A stretch of 58,064 nucleotides of DNA, from contig NZ_CAKXZT010000115.1 of NCBI RefSeq assembly GCF_935825525.1, forward strand, positions 42,651 to 100,714. Direction: 5' to 3'. The notes under the pieces were generated by a model. The model worked only from the letters and a program-made list of their open reading frames with translations, was not told the origin of the DNA and ran no database searches. This DNA is from Mesorhizobium escarrei. Lineage in GTDB: Bacteria > Pseudomonadota > Alphaproteobacteria > Rhizobiales > Rhizobiaceae. Of the stretch, positions 40,861-51,020 are shown one piece after another. Position 1 is the stretch's first letter. Every line of letters starts with the position of its first letter. The translations under genes were made by a program, and so were the position numbers.

Positions 40861-43574
40861 GGCAGGTCATCCATGTCGGGGTCGCCCACATGTTGGTCTG
40901 CCGGTACCGGCATTCTGATGGTAAAAACCGCACCCGAGCGGTCGGTCCTGTTGGCCGCCGAAATCGTCCCGCCCATCGCCTCGATGAAGCCGCGGCAGAT
41001 CGACAGCCCGAGCCCGGTGCCGGCACGGACCTGATCGCCCTTGCGCACCCGGTGGAACGTGTCGAAAATGCGCTCCAGATCCGCTGGCGGAATGCCCGGC
41101 CCCTCGTCCATGATCTGCAGGATGACGGACCCATTGTCGGCCCAGCCCTGCAGGCGGATCGTCGAACCAGGCGGCGCAAATTTGGCGGCATTGTCGAGGA
41201 GATTGAACAGCGCCTGCTCGAACAGGACGGGGTCGACCCTCAGCATCGGCAGATCCGTGGGAATGTCGATTTCGGTCTTGTGTTCGCCGATGATTTTTCT
41301 GGCTCGATGCAAGGCGGTGCCGACAATGTCGCCGACATAGTGGAATGCGTAGTTCGGCTCCATCGCACCGGATTCGATCTTGGTCATGTCGAGCAAATTG
41401 GCGATGAAGCGGTTCAGCCGTTCCGATTCGTCGAGCACGGTCGACAGCAGGTCCGCCCGGTCCGTTTCGGGAAGCGCCGGCGCAAATTCCCGCAGGGTGC
41501 CGGCGGCGCCCATGATGGCGGCAAGCGGCGTTTTCAGGTCATGGGAAATCGAGGTCAGCAGCGCCGAGCGCAGGCGGTCCGCCTCGGCCTCGAGCTTGGC
41601 CCGGTCGACGTCGGCAACAAGCTGGATGCGCTCGATGGCGACTGCCGCTTGATCCGCGAGCGCGTCGAGGAGGCGCTTCTGTTCGGGAGTCAGCAACGGG
41701 CCTTGCTTGTCGTTGTCGAGGCCGACGACGCCGACGGCGGTGCGCCCGGTCCGCAACGGCAGATACAGGCGTCTTGCTCCGGGAAGCGTGTCGGCGCCGC
41801 GGCCCGCGGGACGATCGTGCTCCCAGGCCCAACGGGCGGCCGCGATGTCGGCCTCGGCCAGCGTGTCGTCGGGTGGATAACCGGCCTTGACGGTAATCGT
41901 GCCGTTTTCCGGCAGCAGCAGCACCACGCGCAACTTCAGCATCGAGGCTATCTGGAAGGCAGTCGCCCAGAGCACGTCGTCAAGCGTGCCGGCGCCGGCG
42001 AGCTTCTTCGAGAAGAGATAGATATCTTCCGTGGCGCGTGCCCGCGAACGGGCAGCGACCGCCTGTCGCTGCACGCGCACTGTCAGATTGCTGGCAATGA
42101 CCGCAACAACCAGGAAGGCAGCCAGCGCCACGATGCTCTCCGGATCCTGGATCGTCAGCGTGTAACGTGGTTCCAGGAAGAAATAGTTGAAGGCAATGGC
42201 GCTGATGAAGCAGGCATACAAAGCCGGCCAGAGACCGCCCGTCACCGCCGACGTCAGAACCCCGATGAGAAAGATGATCGCCAGATTGCGGACGTCGAGA
42301 AACTGGTGGAGAAGGGCGGCGAAGGCGAGCGAGCCAACAACATAGGCCGTGGCCTTGAGATAGGGCCAGATCTCGAATTGCGACTGCTCGTCCGCCGCCC
42401 TGACGGTCCTTGACGTCGCCTCGGCGTTGCGTTCGTTTCCCGAAATAACATGGACGCTGATGTCGCCGGCATTGCGGATGAGATCATAAGTAAGCGAGCC
42501 TTCGATCAATTCCCGCCAGCGCGATCGGGTCGGCCTGCCGATCACGATATGGGTGAAGTTGTTCGCGGTCGCATGGCGAACGATGTCCTGCGCGACGTTC
42601 TGACCTGGAATGGTCGTTACCTCGGCGCCGAGTTGCTCGGCAAGGCGCAGCAGCGTCGCCAGCCGATCCTTGCCCTCCTCGGACGTGGCGGCTGAACGAG
42701 GGGTATCGACATGAAGCGCCGTCCAGGGGGCGCGGAGCCGGTCGGCCAATCTCCGCGCATAGCGGACGCGGGCCGCCCCGCCCGGACGCGCATCGACGCA
42801 GACGAGAACCCTTTCCCCCGCGGCCCAGGGTCCGGGTATGGCGTGGGCCTGCATGTGGGTCAGCAACTGCTCGTCGACACGCTGGGCGGTGCGGCGCAGC
42901 GCCAGTTCCCTGAGCGCCGTCAGATTGCCCGGCGAGAAATAATTCTCGATCGCGCGCCGGGCGGTGCTGGGGATATAGACCTTGCCTTCCTCGAGCCGCT
43001 TGATCAGGTCGTCGGGCGTGAGATCGATGATCTCGATGTCGTCGGCCTGGTCGATGATGGAGTCTGGAACCGTCTCGCGCACCCTGACGCGCGTGATCTG
43101 CGCCACGACATCGTTCAGGCTTTCGACATGCTGGATGTTGAGCGTGGTGTAGACGTCGATGCCGTGCGTCAGGATTTCCTGAACGTCGAGATAGCGCTTG
43201 GGATGGCGGCTGCCCGGCGCGTTGGTATGGGCAAGCTCGTCGACGAGGACCAGCGCCGGACGCCGGGCAAGGATGGCGTCGAGGTCCATTTCCTCGAGGA
43301 TGCGCCCCTTGTAGTCGACCCGACGACGGGGAATCACCTCATAGCCGTCGACCAGCACCTGGGTTTCCTTGCGGCCGTGCGTCTCGACGACGCCGATCAC
43401 CACGTCCACTCCGTCGGCCAACCTTGCACGGCCCGACATCAGCATTTCATAGGTCTTGCCGACACCGGGTGCTGCACCCAGAAAAATCCGCAGACGACCG
43501 CGCGCCTCCCGCTCCGCACGGTCAAGCAGGGCGTCGGGTGAGGGTCGGGTTTCGTCGCTTCTGTCGTCCGGCAT
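40857..43574 (-). CDS. kdpD: Osmosensitive K+ channel sensor kinase KdpD
   Basis: The 905-residue sensor kinase is full length. It has the KdpD N-terminal domain with Walker A FLGAAPGVGKTYEML near residue 35 and a universal-stress-protein domain (about 250-370). Four transmembrane segments (about 395-490) precede a GAF domain and the HisKA region with the phospho-histidine in SISHDLKTPLAA (near 678). The ATPase domain has GTGLGLSICRGFIEAMGG. It senses low potassium or osmotic stress and phosphorylates KdpE. The ATG at 43574 is preferred to the GTG immediately before it. Confidence 0.96.
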   Translation of the reverse strand: MPDDRSDETRPSPDALLDRAEREARGRLRIFLGAAPGVGKTYEMLMSGRARLADGVDVVIGVVETHGRKETQVLVDGYEVIPRRRVDYKGRILEEMDLDAILARRPALVLVDELAHTNAPGSRHPKRYLDVQEILTHGIDVYTTLNIQHVESLNDVVAQITRVRVRETVPDSIIDQADDIEIIDLTPDDLIKRLEEGKVYIPSTARRAIENYFSPGNLTALRELALRRTAQRVDEQLLTHMQAHAIPGPWAAGERVLVCVDARPGGAARVRYARRLADRLRAPWTALHVDTPRSAATSEEGKDRLATLLRLAEQLGAEVTTIPGQNVAQDIVRHATANNFTHIVIGRPTRSRWRELIEGSLTYDLIRNAGDISVHVISGNERNAEATSRTVRAADEQSQFEIWPYLKATAYVVGSLAFAALLHQFLDVRNLAIIFLIGVLTSAVTGGLWPALYACFISAIAFNYFFLEPRYTLTIQDPESIVALAAFLVVAVIASNLTVRVQRQAVAARSRARATEDIYLFSKKLAGAGTLDDVLWATAFQIASMLKLRVVLLLPENGTITVKAGYPPDDTLAEADIAAARWAWEHDRPAGRGADTLPGARRLYLPLRTGRTAVGVVGLDNDKQGPLLTPEQKRLLDALADQAAVAIERIQLVADVDRAKLEAEADRLRSALLTSISHDLKTPLAAIMGAAGTLREFAPALPETDRADLLSTVLDESERLNRFIANLLDMTKIESGAMEPNYAFHYVGDIVGTALHRARKIIGEHKTEIDIPTDLPMLRVDPVLFEQALFNLLDNAAKFAPPGSTIRLQGWADNGSVILQIMDEGPGIPPADLERIFDTFHRVRKGDQVRAGTGLGLSICRGFIEAMGGTISAANRTDRSGAVFTIRMPVPADQHVGDPDMDDLP

Positions 43575-43643
43575 CACAATCGATCATGGATGGCGCCGGG
43601 GATGGTGTCGATCCCCAGCCCACCACTCATTGCTTGCCACCAT

Positions 43644-44213
43644 TCATTGCCTGATGGCCTCGTCCAGCGCCAGGTTAAGCGCCAGCACATTGACCACAGG
43701 CTCTCCCATGAAGCCGAGCTCGCGGTCCTCCACATGGCTGTCGACAAGGGCCTTAACCCTGGCTTCATCGACGCGCCTGGCCCTGGCCACCCTGGCGACC
43801 TGGAAATAGGCGGCCTCGGGGCTGATATGCGGATCGAGGCCGCTGCCTGAAGTCGTGACAAGATCGATCGGCACCGGCTGGTTCGGATTTTCCGCTTTCA
43901 GCCTGTCGGCATCGCCCTTGACGCGGTCGATCAGCTTGGCGTTGGTCGGCCCGAGATTCGAGCCGCTCGAAGCGGCGGCGTCGTAGCCGTCGCCCGCAGC
44001 CGACGGCCGGCCATGGAAATAGCGCTCGCTGGCAAAAGCCTGGCCAATCTGTTCGGAGCCGACGACCTTGCCGTCCCTCTGGATCAGGCTGCCATTGGCC
44101 TGGCGCGGGAACAAGGCCTGGGCGATGCCGGTCATGCCGATCGGATAGATCAGGCCGGTAAGGATGGTGAAGAAAACGATCATGGTGATCGCGGGTCTGA
44201 TTTGCTTGAGCAT
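43644..44213 (-). CDS. kdpC: K+-transporting ATPase subunit KdpC
   Basis: The 189-residue protein has one N-terminal transmembrane helix (about 9-30, [20 protein letters not shown]). The soluble domain is that of Kdp[44 protein letters not shown] and [11 protein letters not shown]. KdpC stabilises the KdpFABC complex and is thought to raise ATP affinity. It lies 12 bp after kdpB and 69 bp before kdpD. Confidence 0.96.
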   Translation of the reverse strand: MLKQIRPAITMIVFFTILTGLIYPIGMTGIAQALFPRQANGSLIQRDGKVVGSEQIGQAFASERYFHGRPSAAGDGYDAAASSGSNLGPTNAKLIDRVKGDADRLKAENPNQPVPIDLVTTSGSGLDPHISPEAAYFQVARVARARRVDEARVKALVDSHVEDRELGFMGEPVVNVLALNLALDEAIRQ

Positions 44214-44225
44214 GGACTTAATTCC

Positions 44226-46319
44226 TTATGCGAGGCCAAGCGCGGTGATGGCCATGTCGATCGCCTTGATGCCGACGAAGGGGACGATGATGCCGCCGAG
44301 GCCGTAGACAAGAAGGTTGCGGCTGAGCAGCGCGCCGGCGCCGATCGCGCGATATCTGACGCCCCTCAGCGACAGCGGGATCAGCGCGACGATGATCAGT
44401 GCGTTGAAGATGATGGCCGAGAGAATGGCGCTCTGCGGCGTTGCCAGATGCATGATGTTAAGCGCCTGCAGCGGACCTGATGTGTGCCCCGGCGCGATGT
44501 AGAAGACGGCGAATATGGCCGGGATGATGGCAAAATACTTGGCCACGTCGTTGGCGATGGAGAAGGTCGTCAGCGAGCCGCGCGTCATCAGCAGCGCCTT
44601 GCCGATTTCCACGATCTCGATCAGCTTGGTCGGATCGCTGTCGAGGTCGACCATATTGCCGGCTTCGCGTGCGGCGACCGTGCCGGTGTTCATGGCAACG
44701 CCGACATCGGCCTGCGCAAGGGCAGGCGCATCATTGGTGCCGTCGCCGCACATGGCGACGAGCTTGCCCTTGGCCTGTTCGTCGCGGATGAGCTTCAGCT
44801 TGTCCTCGGGCGTCGCCTGGGCAAGGAAATCGTCGACGCCGGCCTCCGCCGCGATCGCCGCCGCCGTCATCGGGTTGTCGCCGGTGATCATCACCGTGCG
44901 GATACCCATCTTGCGCAGTTCGGCGAAGCGTTCCCTGATGCCGCCTTTGACGATATCCTTGAGATGGACGACGCCGAGCAGGCGTCCGTCGCGCTCGACC
45001 GCAAGCGGCGTGCCGCCGGATTTGGCGACGTCGTCGGCGATCGCCTGGAGGTCGCGGACGGTGTCGCTGCTGGGGCGCGCACCATGCGTGGCGACGGTCG
45101 ACTGATTGACGAGCGCGAGCACCGAATCGACCGCGCCCTTGCGAACCGAGGAGCCATCGAGGTCGACGCCGCTCATGCGGGTTTGCGCGGTGAAGGGCAC
45201 GAAAGCGGCATGCAGTGTTGCCATGTCGCGGGCACGGATGGCGTATTTCTCCTTCGCCAGCACGACGATCGAGCGGCCTTCCGGCGTTTCATCGGCAAGG
45301 GAGGCCAACTGCGCCGCGTCGGCCAACTCCTGCTCGGTGACGCCCTTGACCGGGCGGAATGCCGTCGCCTGGCGATTGCCGAGCGTGATCGTGCCGGTCT
45401 TGTCGAGCAGCAGCGTGTCGACGTCACCCGCCGCCTCGACGGCGCGGCCCGACATCGCCAGCACGTTGAACCGCACCAGGCGATCCATGCCGGCGATGCC
45501 GATGGCCGAAAGCAGCGCGCCGATGGTCGTCGGGATCAAGGTGACGAACAGGGCGACGAGGACGGTCACCGAAATGTGGCCGCCCGAATAGGCGGCGAAA
45601 CTCGGGATCGTTGCCGTCGCCAGCACGAAGATCAGCGTCATGCCAACGAGCAGGATGTTGAGCGCGATCTCGTTGGGCGTCTTCTGGCGCGCAGCGCCTT
45701 CGACCAGCGAGATCATGCGGTCGAGGAACGTATGGCCGGAGGCCGCGGTGATGCGCACGCGGATCCAGTCAGACAGAACCTGCGTGCCGCCGGTCACCGC
45801 CGAACGGTCGCCGCCGGATTCACGGATCACCGGAGCGGATTCGCCGGTGATCGCCGCCTCGTTGACCGAAGCGACGCCTTCGATCACCTCGCCGTCCGAT
45901 GGAATGATGTCGCCGGCCTCGACGAGCACCACGTCGTCGACCTTCAAGCTGGTGCCGGGCACCAGCTTGAACTTGGTGCGGTCGTCGCCGCTCAACAGCT
46001 TGGCCTGGGTCTCGGTGCGAGCCTTACGCAGCGAATCGGCCTGCGCCTTGCCTCGGCCTTCGGCGACCGCTTCGGCGAAGTTGGCGAAAAGCACGGTGAA
46101 CCACAGCCAGATGATGATCTGCAGCGAGAAGCCGAGATCGCCGCCACCAGTGACGAGATCCTTGACGAACAGGACTGACGTGAGCGCCGAGACGACGGCG
46201 ACGACGAACATCACCGGATTGCGCATCAGGGTGCGCGGGTTCAGTTTCCTGAAGGCGCCGTCGATGGCGGGCAGCAGGATGCGGGCATCCATGATAACCG
46301 CGGATTTGGACTGGCTCAT
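44226..46319 (-). CDS. kdpB: K+-transporting ATPase ATP-binding subunit KdpB
   Basis: The 697-residue P-type ATPase carries the phosphorylation motif [15 protein letters not shown] (aspartate near residue 306). The TGES dephosphorylation loop is seen in [17 protein letters not shown], followed by [14 protein letters not shown] and [20 protein letters not shown]. Seven transmembrane helices are apparent. It energises potassium uptake through KdpA. Its start overlaps the stop of the preceding 76-residue gene by 4 bp, so the small protein is coupled to it. Confidence 0.97.
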   Translation of the reverse strand: MSQSKSAVIMDARILLPAIDGAFRKLNPRTLMRNPVMFVVAVVSALTSVLFVKDLVTGGGDLGFSLQIIIWLWFTVLFANFAEAVAEGRGKAQADSLRKARTETQAKLLSGDDRTKFKLVPGTSLKVDDVVLVEAGDIIPSDGEVIEGVASVNEAAITGESAPVIRESGGDRSAVTGGTQVLSDWIRVRITAASGHTFLDRMISLVEGAARQKTPNEIALNILLVGMTLIFVLATATIPSFAAYSGGHISVTVLVALFVTLIPTTIGALLSAIGIAGMDRLVRFNVLAMSGRAVEAAGDVDTLLLDKTGTITLGNRQATAFRPVKGVTEQELADAAQLASLADETPEGRSIVVLAKEKYAIRARDMATLHAAFVPFTAQTRMSGVDLDGSSVRKGAVDSVLALVNQSTVATHGARPSSDTVRDLQAIADDVAKSGGTPLAVERDGRLLGVVHLKDIVKGGIRERFAELRKMGIRTVMITGDNPMTAAAIAAEAGVDDFLAQATPEDKLKLIRDEQAKGKLVAMCGDGTNDAPALAQADVGVAMNTGTVAAREAGNMVDLDSDPTKLIEIVEIGKALLMTRGSLTTFSIANDVAKYFAIIPAIFAVFYIAPGHTSGPLQALNIMHLATPQSAILSAIIFNALIIVALIPLSLRGVRYRAIGAGALLSRNLLVYGLGGIIVPFVGIKAIDMAITALGLA

Positions 46320-46546
46320 TTAGTGGCTCCAGTATCGATGTTGTTGGATGGCGCCGATCGATCGTAGGCCGAAAGAAGATGCGGAAGCCCGGAGGCCAGC
46401 AGCCAGATCAAGATCATGACTGCCGCAATGCCGAAGAACGTCGACAAGGTCGGGAAAGGAGGCGGGGTCGGGAAAGGCGGCGTGGTTGCCCCTTCCTGAT
46501 CGGCGCGATGCCGAATCTTGCGACGTATGGTTTCGAGCCAGGACAT
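46316..46546 (-). CDS. Small single-span membrane protein between kdpA and kdpB
   Basis: The 76-residue protein has a basic N-terminus ([16 protein letters not shown]). A proline-rich spacer with [12 protein letters not shown] precedes one transmembrane helix (about 37-56, [18 protein letters not shown]). The tail is short and polar. It starts 24 bp after kdpA and ends with a 4-bp overlap with kdpB, which strongly suggests it is translated. E. coli kdpFABC has no gene here. I know no function; an accessory subunit of the Kdp complex is plausible but unproven. Confidence 0.75.
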   Translation of the reverse strand: MSWLETIRRKIRHRADQEGATTPPFPTPPPFPTLSTFFGIAAVMILIWLLASGLPHLLSAYDRSAPSNNIDTGATK

Positions 46547-46570
46547 GACTTTGATCCAAGGTGGGAAGGT

Positions 46571-48274
46571 TCAGAACATCTGCCCGTGGATGCCAGCCAG
46601 GTGCTCGACGATCGGTCCGAGCGCCAGCGCCGGGAAGAAGGTGAGGCCGCCGACGATCAGAATGACGCCGACCAGCAGCCCGACGAACAGCGGCCCGTCG
46701 GTCGGGAAGGTGCCCGCGGAGGCCGGCACCGTCTTCTTGGCGACCAGCGAACCGGCGATCGCCAGAGCCGGGATGATGACCAGGAAGCGACCCATCAGCA
46801 TGCCCATGCCGAGCGTGATGTTGTACCAGGGCGTGTTGCCGGTCAGGCCGCCAAAGGCCGAGCCGTTGTTGGCGGCAGCCGAGGTGTAGGCATAGAGAAC
46901 CTCGGAGAAGCCGTGCGGGCCGGCATTGGCCATCGAAGCGACGCCGGTCGGCAGCACCACCGCGATGGCGGTGAAGATCAGCATCGCCAGCGGCAGGCAG
47001 AGAATGGCGAGCATCGCCATCTTGACCTCCTTGGCCTCGATCTTCTTGCCGAGATATTCGGGCGTGCGTCCGACCATCAGTCCGGCGACGAAGACGGCGA
47101 TCACGATGTACATCAGGATGCCGTAGAGACCGGCGCCGACGCCGCCGACAATGACCTCGCCGAGCTGCATGTTGATGATCGGGATCATGCCGCCAAGCGC
47201 TGTGAAGCTGTCATGCATGGCGTTGACGGCGCCGCAGGACGCGGCGGTGGTGATCACCGCAAACAGCGCCGACAAAGCGATGCCGAAGCGCGTTTCCTTG
47301 CCTTCCATGTTGCCGCCGTCGACGCCCAGCGCATGCACCAGCGGATTGCCTGATGCTTCCGCCCAGTAGCAGACGGCGACGCCGGCGATGAACAGGACGC
47401 CCATTGCAGTCAAGATCGCCCAACCCTGGCGCTGGTCGCCGTTCATGCGACCGAAGACGTTGGTCAGTGCCGCACCGATGGCGAAGATCGAGACCATCTG
47501 GATCAGGTTAGAGATCGCGTCGGGATTTTCGAAGGGATGCGCGGCATTGGCGTTGAAGAAGCCACCACCATTGGTGCCGAGCATCTTGATGGCGATCTGC
47601 GAGGCGACAGGGCCGACCGCGATCGTCTGCCGCGCGCCCTCCAGGGTTGTGGCGTCGATGTAGGCGCTGAGCGTCTGCGGCATGCCGAGATAGACATAGA
47701 CCAGCGTCAGCACGATGCACAGCGGCAGCAGCAGGTAGAGGGTGCACCGGGTCATATCGACCCAGAAATTGCCGATCGATTTGCCGGAAGCCTTGGTGAA
47801 GCCGCGGATCAGCGCGATTGCGATGGCGATGCCGGTCGCTGCGGACAGGAAGTTCTGCACGGTGAAGCCGGCCATCTGCACGAGATAAGACATCGTGCTT
47901 TCACCGCCGTAGTTCTGCCAGTTGGTGTTGGTCATGAAGCTGGCGGCGGTGTTGAAGGCGAGCCCGGGTTCGACGGCGCTCATGCCGGCCGGATTGTAAG
48001 GCAGGCTGCCTTGCAGCCGCTGCAGGACGTAGAGCACCAGGAAGCCGGCGAGGTTGAAGAACAGCAAGGCCGCGGCATAGGTCGTCCAGTGCTGCTCCTC
48101 ACGCTCGCTGGTCCCCGAGATACGATAAAGGCTCCGCTCGACAGGAGCCAAAATCGGCGAGAGGACTGTGCGGTCGCCGCTGAAAACCCGATACATGTAG
48201 CCGCCGAGCGGCTTCACCAGCAAAACGACGATCCCGCAATAGACGAGGATCTGTATCCATCCGTTGAAAGTCAT
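46571..48274 (-). CDS. kdpA: K+-transporting ATPase potassium-binding subunit KdpA
   Basis: The 567-residue polytopic protein is the channel-like subunit of the Kdp pump. The start [19 protein letters not shown] and the selectivity-filter-like loops are typical: [40 protein letters not shown] and [13 protein letters not shown]. About ten helices are apparent. It follows kdpF by 34 bp and precedes the 76-residue gene. Confidence 0.97.
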   Translation of the reverse strand: MTFNGWIQILVYCGIVVLLVKPLGGYMYRVFSGDRTVLSPILAPVERSLYRISGTSEREEQHWTTYAAALLFFNLAGFLVLYVLQRLQGSLPYNPAGMSAVEPGLAFNTAASFMTNTNWQNYGGESTMSYLVQMAGFTVQNFLSAATGIAIAIALIRGFTKASGKSIGNFWVDMTRCTLYLLLPLCIVLTLVYVYLGMPQTLSAYIDATTLEGARQTIAVGPVASQIAIKMLGTNGGGFFNANAAHPFENPDAISNLIQMVSIFAIGAALTNVFGRMNGDQRQGWAILTAMGVLFIAGVAVCYWAEASGNPLVHALGVDGGNMEGKETRFGIALSALFAVITTAASCGAVNAMHDSFTALGGMIPIINMQLGEVIVGGVGAGLYGILMYIVIAVFVAGLMVGRTPEYLGKKIEAKEVKMAMLAILCLPLAMLIFTAIAVVLPTGVASMANAGPHGFSEVLYAYTSAAANNGSAFGGLTGNTPWYNITLGMGMLMGRFLVIIPALAIAGSLVAKKTVPASAGTFPTDGPLFVGLLVGVILIVGGLTFFPALALGPIVEHLAGIHGQMF

Positions 48275-48308
48275 TGAAATAGCTTTCCGTGCCTTCGCCA
48301 GTTGCCGT

Positions 48309-48398
48309 TCAGAAACGTTCTGGGCGAACGAGGGCGTATGTCAGGTAGGCGAGAAGGAACAGGGTCACAGCGCCACCGAGGATATAGTCGACAAGCAT
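48309..48398 (-). CDS. kdpF: K+-transporting ATPase subunit KdpF
   Basis: This 29-residue membrane peptide is too short for usual gene callers. It begins [12 protein letters not shown], continues with a hydrophobic [12 protein letters not shown] and ends RPERF. That matches the KdpF pattern of one transmembrane helix followed by L-x-x-P-E-x-F. An AAGGA ribosome site precedes the ATG. KdpF stabilises the KdpABC complex in the membrane. It lies 16 bp after another short gene and 34 bp before kdpA. Confidence 0.9.
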   Translation of the reverse strand: MLVDYILGGAVTLFLLAYLTYALVRPERF

Positions 48399-48414
48399 GT
48401 TGCGGTCCTTCCGC

Positions 48415-48495
48415 CTAAAGACTGTCGCAGGCTTTGACGAAGGCGAAGAACAGGGCGAAAAACAAAAACCCTATCCCGAGAACGACAATGTCCAT
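48415..48495 (-). CDS. 26-residue membrane peptide upstream of kdpF
   Basis: The 26-residue peptide starts MDIVVLGIGFLFFALFFAFV and ends KACDSL: one transmembrane helix followed by an A-C-[DE]-x-L tail. AGGGAAT precedes its ATG at good spacing, and the stop is 16 bp before kdpF. I recall similar tiny ORFs with an A-C-x-x-L ending ahead of kdpF in other Gram-negative bacteria, but cannot confirm this here. Its place as first gene of the operon and its membrane character suggest a Kdp accessory peptide. Confidence 0.7.
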   Translation of the reverse strand: MDIVVLGIGFLFFALFFAFVKACDSL

Positions 48496-48741
48496 CGGAC
48501 TTATTCCCTTTTCGTTTTGCACTGCCTTGCCTGCAGCCGGCAGGGTTGAGGTCATGTGAGGTCACTCTGTCGCGAGGCGACCGAGATATGTCCTTCCCGA
48601 CGGAATATGGGTCAAAACCCCATAAAGGTTCGAGCCGGGGCAAAGAGGAAAGAAATAAAGATCCTATAGGGATTTTGCCGTCGCGAGCTCAGCGCACTGC
48701 GTTCAAAGACGAGTCGTGCGCCGGCGCGAAGCTGCCGAAAA
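48496..48741 (-). promoter_or_regulatory. kdp promoter region with KdpE-like site
   Basis: On the minus strand a T-rich block followed by CCCCGG (TTTATTTCTTTCCTCTTTG then CCCCGG, 48659-48636) resembles the E. coli KdpE site TTTATA-T-rich-ACACCCCG. Closer to the genes is a direct repeat of TGACCTCA (48564-48557 and 48554-48547), with copies 10 bp apart. Both assignments are by eye. Confidence 0.45.
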
Positions 48742-50241
48742 TCAGCGATCGCGCGTATAGATCACGGCATAGTCGTCCGCATACGCTCGCTTCCAGCCCA
48801 GTTCATCGAAGAATGGAATGCGGCTGTCGTCCGGCGTCAGCAAGGCCCAGTCTATCGCATGCTTCTCGAGCTGGGCTTCGAGGACAGGCTTTCCACCGCT
48901 GCGTCCTGTCTCGGCATCTGTCTTCATGAAGCCGTTGAGAAAGAGCTGATCTGTCCGGCCGTCGATGAATGTCTTGATGCCATGGAAAATCAGGCTGCCG
49001 CCAAAATTGTATGAATTCAGCACATTGCCTGACAGATGATGGCTTTCGACGAATGCGAGCGCATCCCTGGCCGAGGTCTTCTGGCTCGGCGCGACCGGAT
49101 AGGCGCTGGTGAGCATTGCAGTTGCCGCCAGCAGCAAGACCCCTGTCACGCCGCAGATCCGGTAAAATCGCTCTGCAAAAAACCGTTCCAACCCGTCGCG
49201 TCTGTCGGTCAGCCATTTCGCCAGGGAAAGTGCTGGATATTGCTGCGCAATCTCGGCCGCAAGCACGATCGGCACCAGCAGGAAGAACAGGTACATGAAG
49301 CGCACATGGGTGAGATAAACATGCAAGGCGAAGATGATGAACAGCGCCTTCGCCCAGCCGATACGAAGTCTCGACACAAGCAGCGCGAAAAAGAACATCA
49401 GGATACCCACTTCCTGGAACCGTTGATCCGAGGCGTCGAAGGGGTCCCACTCGATAATCAAGGGAACCGCTTCATTGCCATAGGCCACGGTGAAAGTGGC
49501 AAGGATGGCCTTGATACCATAGGGATTGATCAGGCTAACCACCGGGCAAAGCAGTCCGAAGCCAATCCATTTCGCAAGCAGCACTGGGTTGGACAGGCGG
49601 GTCCGCACAAGAAGATCGAGGCCAGCGAAAGCCGCGATGACGAAGCCGATGGTAAAGGTCGCGTGGAGATTGGCCCACAGCACAAGCAGGGCTAGCAGCC
49701 ATAGAGGCGGTGCCTGTTCATCGCGCGCGGCGCGGAAAAGCGTTGCGGTCCAGATCACGATGATGGGGAAGGTGAAGATGTGCGGTCGCGCCGTGTAGAT
49801 CGGGGCGATCAAGGCCGCCACCAACAAGGCCAGTCCGACTGCCACCGTCGGCCTCAACCAGGTGCTGAGATACCATGACAGCAGCGTGCCGGTCAGGGCA
49901 ATGGTTGAGATGATCAGCACCGCCACGCCGTTCCAGCCACTTGCCGTGTAGGCGAGCGCAAGGAGAACCTGTCCAAGCCACTCCTTGGCGATCCACGGCT
50001 GGCCGGCGAAAGTATGAGAATAGCTGTCGACAACCGGGAAGGCACGATTTGCCAGCAGATCGAGCCCGACCTTGACCTGCCACCAACTGTCGGGGTCCTG
50101 CAGGATGGCCTGGGCGTGGGCGGAAAGCGCGAATGCCACGACAGGCGCGACGAGCAGGCAGAACATCACCCTGGCCCGCTGCGCGCCGTTGACCGACGAC
50201 GCAGTCGCAATGGTCGCTGCGGTCGCCTGAATCCCGTTCAT
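48742..50241 (-). CDS. Polytopic membrane protein, possible GT-C-type glycosyltransferase
   Basis: The 499-residue protein has about ten to twelve transmembrane helices. An acidic loop after the first helix reads AILQDPDSWWQVKVGLDLLA, then YSHTFAGQPWIAKEWLGQ. A short soluble C-terminus (about 400-499) follows with NSYNFGGSLIFHGIKTFIDGR. The D-P-D-x-W loop and the fold outline resemble lipid-linked-sugar GT-C transferases, but no family is certain. It is downstream of a GT2 glycosyltransferase and a methyltransferase on the same strand, so a role in surface glycan or lipid modification is likely. Confidence 0.75.
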   Translation of the reverse strand: MNGIQATAATIATASSVNGAQRARVMFCLLVAPVVAFALSAHAQAILQDPDSWWQVKVGLDLLANRAFPVVDSYSHTFAGQPWIAKEWLGQVLLALAYTASGWNGVAVLIISTIALTGTLLSWYLSTWLRPTVAVGLALLVAALIAPIYTARPHIFTFPIIVIWTATLFRAARDEQAPPLWLLALLVLWANLHATFTIGFVIAAFAGLDLLVRTRLSNPVLLAKWIGFGLLCPVVSLINPYGIKAILATFTVAYGNEAVPLIIEWDPFDASDQRFQEVGILMFFFALLVSRLRIGWAKALFIIFALHVYLTHVRFMYLFFLLVPIVLAAEIAQQYPALSLAKWLTDRRDGLERFFAERFYRICGVTGVLLLAATAMLTSAYPVAPSQKTSARDALAFVESHHLSGNVLNSYNFGGSLIFHGIKTFIDGRTDQLFLNGFMKTDAETGRSGGKPVLEAQLEKHAIDWALLTPDDSRIPFFDELGWKRAYADDYAVIYTRDR

Positions 50242-50318
50242 ATCATAGCTCCAGGCCGCTCTGCGGCAGATCGATTGGCGGTTTCATCTTGTCGCTCGTC
50301 CAAGGGCAGGGCGTCCGC

Positions 50319-51020
50319 TCAAACGGCAGGCTTGACCGCATGCACGAAATATTGGGCTCCCATGGGCATCCTGGTCAGGAAGCGCTCCAAGGGTCGCAAT
50401 CTTGCAAGCACGCGTGGGAAAAAGATCCGGTAGACGACATCGGGTTTGGAGAAGCCGGCCGCAGCCATTCGCTTGCGCAAATCGCGGCTGTTGATCAGGA
50501 TTGCGTTCTCGTCGAAAGCACAGTTTCGCACCGCGTGCGTCGTCAGCGGATTCCAGGGATTGTGTTCGAACAGGAAGAAGCTGCCACCAGCGGTCAGCAC
50601 TCTCCCGATCTCCTTGATCAGGCCGACATGGAGGTTGTCGGGGATGTGATGGAAGACGCAGGCGGCGAAGGCGAGATCGAAACTCGCGTCGTCATAGGGG
50701 ATGGTTTCGCCGTCGAAGTGCCGGAAATCGGCCTGGCCGGGAAAGCGCTTGCGGGCGATGTCGAGCGACTGCGATGAGGGGTCGAGCAAGGTGATTTCGC
50801 TGTCGGGAAATGCGGCGCGCATGGGCCCCAGCGAATTGCCGACTCCAGCGCCGAAGTCGAGTATCCGCCGCGGCTTCATATTGGAGCGAGCCAGCCTTGC
50901 TGCGACGTCGGCGATCTTGTACTGCGCGAAGAAATCCGGGGTTTCGCCGCTCAGCCGGATACTTGCGGCATGCTGCTGCTGATATTCCAGCGCGAACTGG
51001 TCAAATTCGGCCTGAAGCAC
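50319..51020 (-). CDS. Class I SAM-dependent methyltransferase
   Basis: The 233-residue protein has the SAM-binding fingerprint RILDFGAGVGNSLGPMRAAF (about 55-75), followed by ITLLDPSSQSLDIARKRFPG. The acidic post-motif is YDDASFDLAFAACVFHHIP, with EIGRVLTAGGSFFLFEHNPWNP after it, which is typical of Methyltransf_11. Substrate unknown. Its start overlaps the end of the GT2 gene by 20 bp, so the two are coupled and probably act on the same glycan or lipid. Confidence 0.9.
   Translation of the reverse strand: MLQAEFDQFALEYQQQHAASIRLSGETPDFFAQYKIADVAARLARSNMKPRRILDFGAGVGNSLGPMRAAFPDSEITLLDPSSQSLDIARKRFPGQADFRHFDGETIPYDDASFDLAFAACVFHHIPDNLHVGLIKEIGRVLTAGGSFFLFEHNPWNPLTTHAVRNCAFDENAILINSRDLRKRMAAAGFSKPDVVYRIFFPRVLARLRPLERFLTRMPMGAQYFVHAVKPAV

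Noticed and set aside
44484..46178. 564-residue plus-strand ORF opposite kdpB
   Set aside because: Antisense shadow of an intact P-type ATPase; composition is arginine/histidine/aspartate rich without domains.
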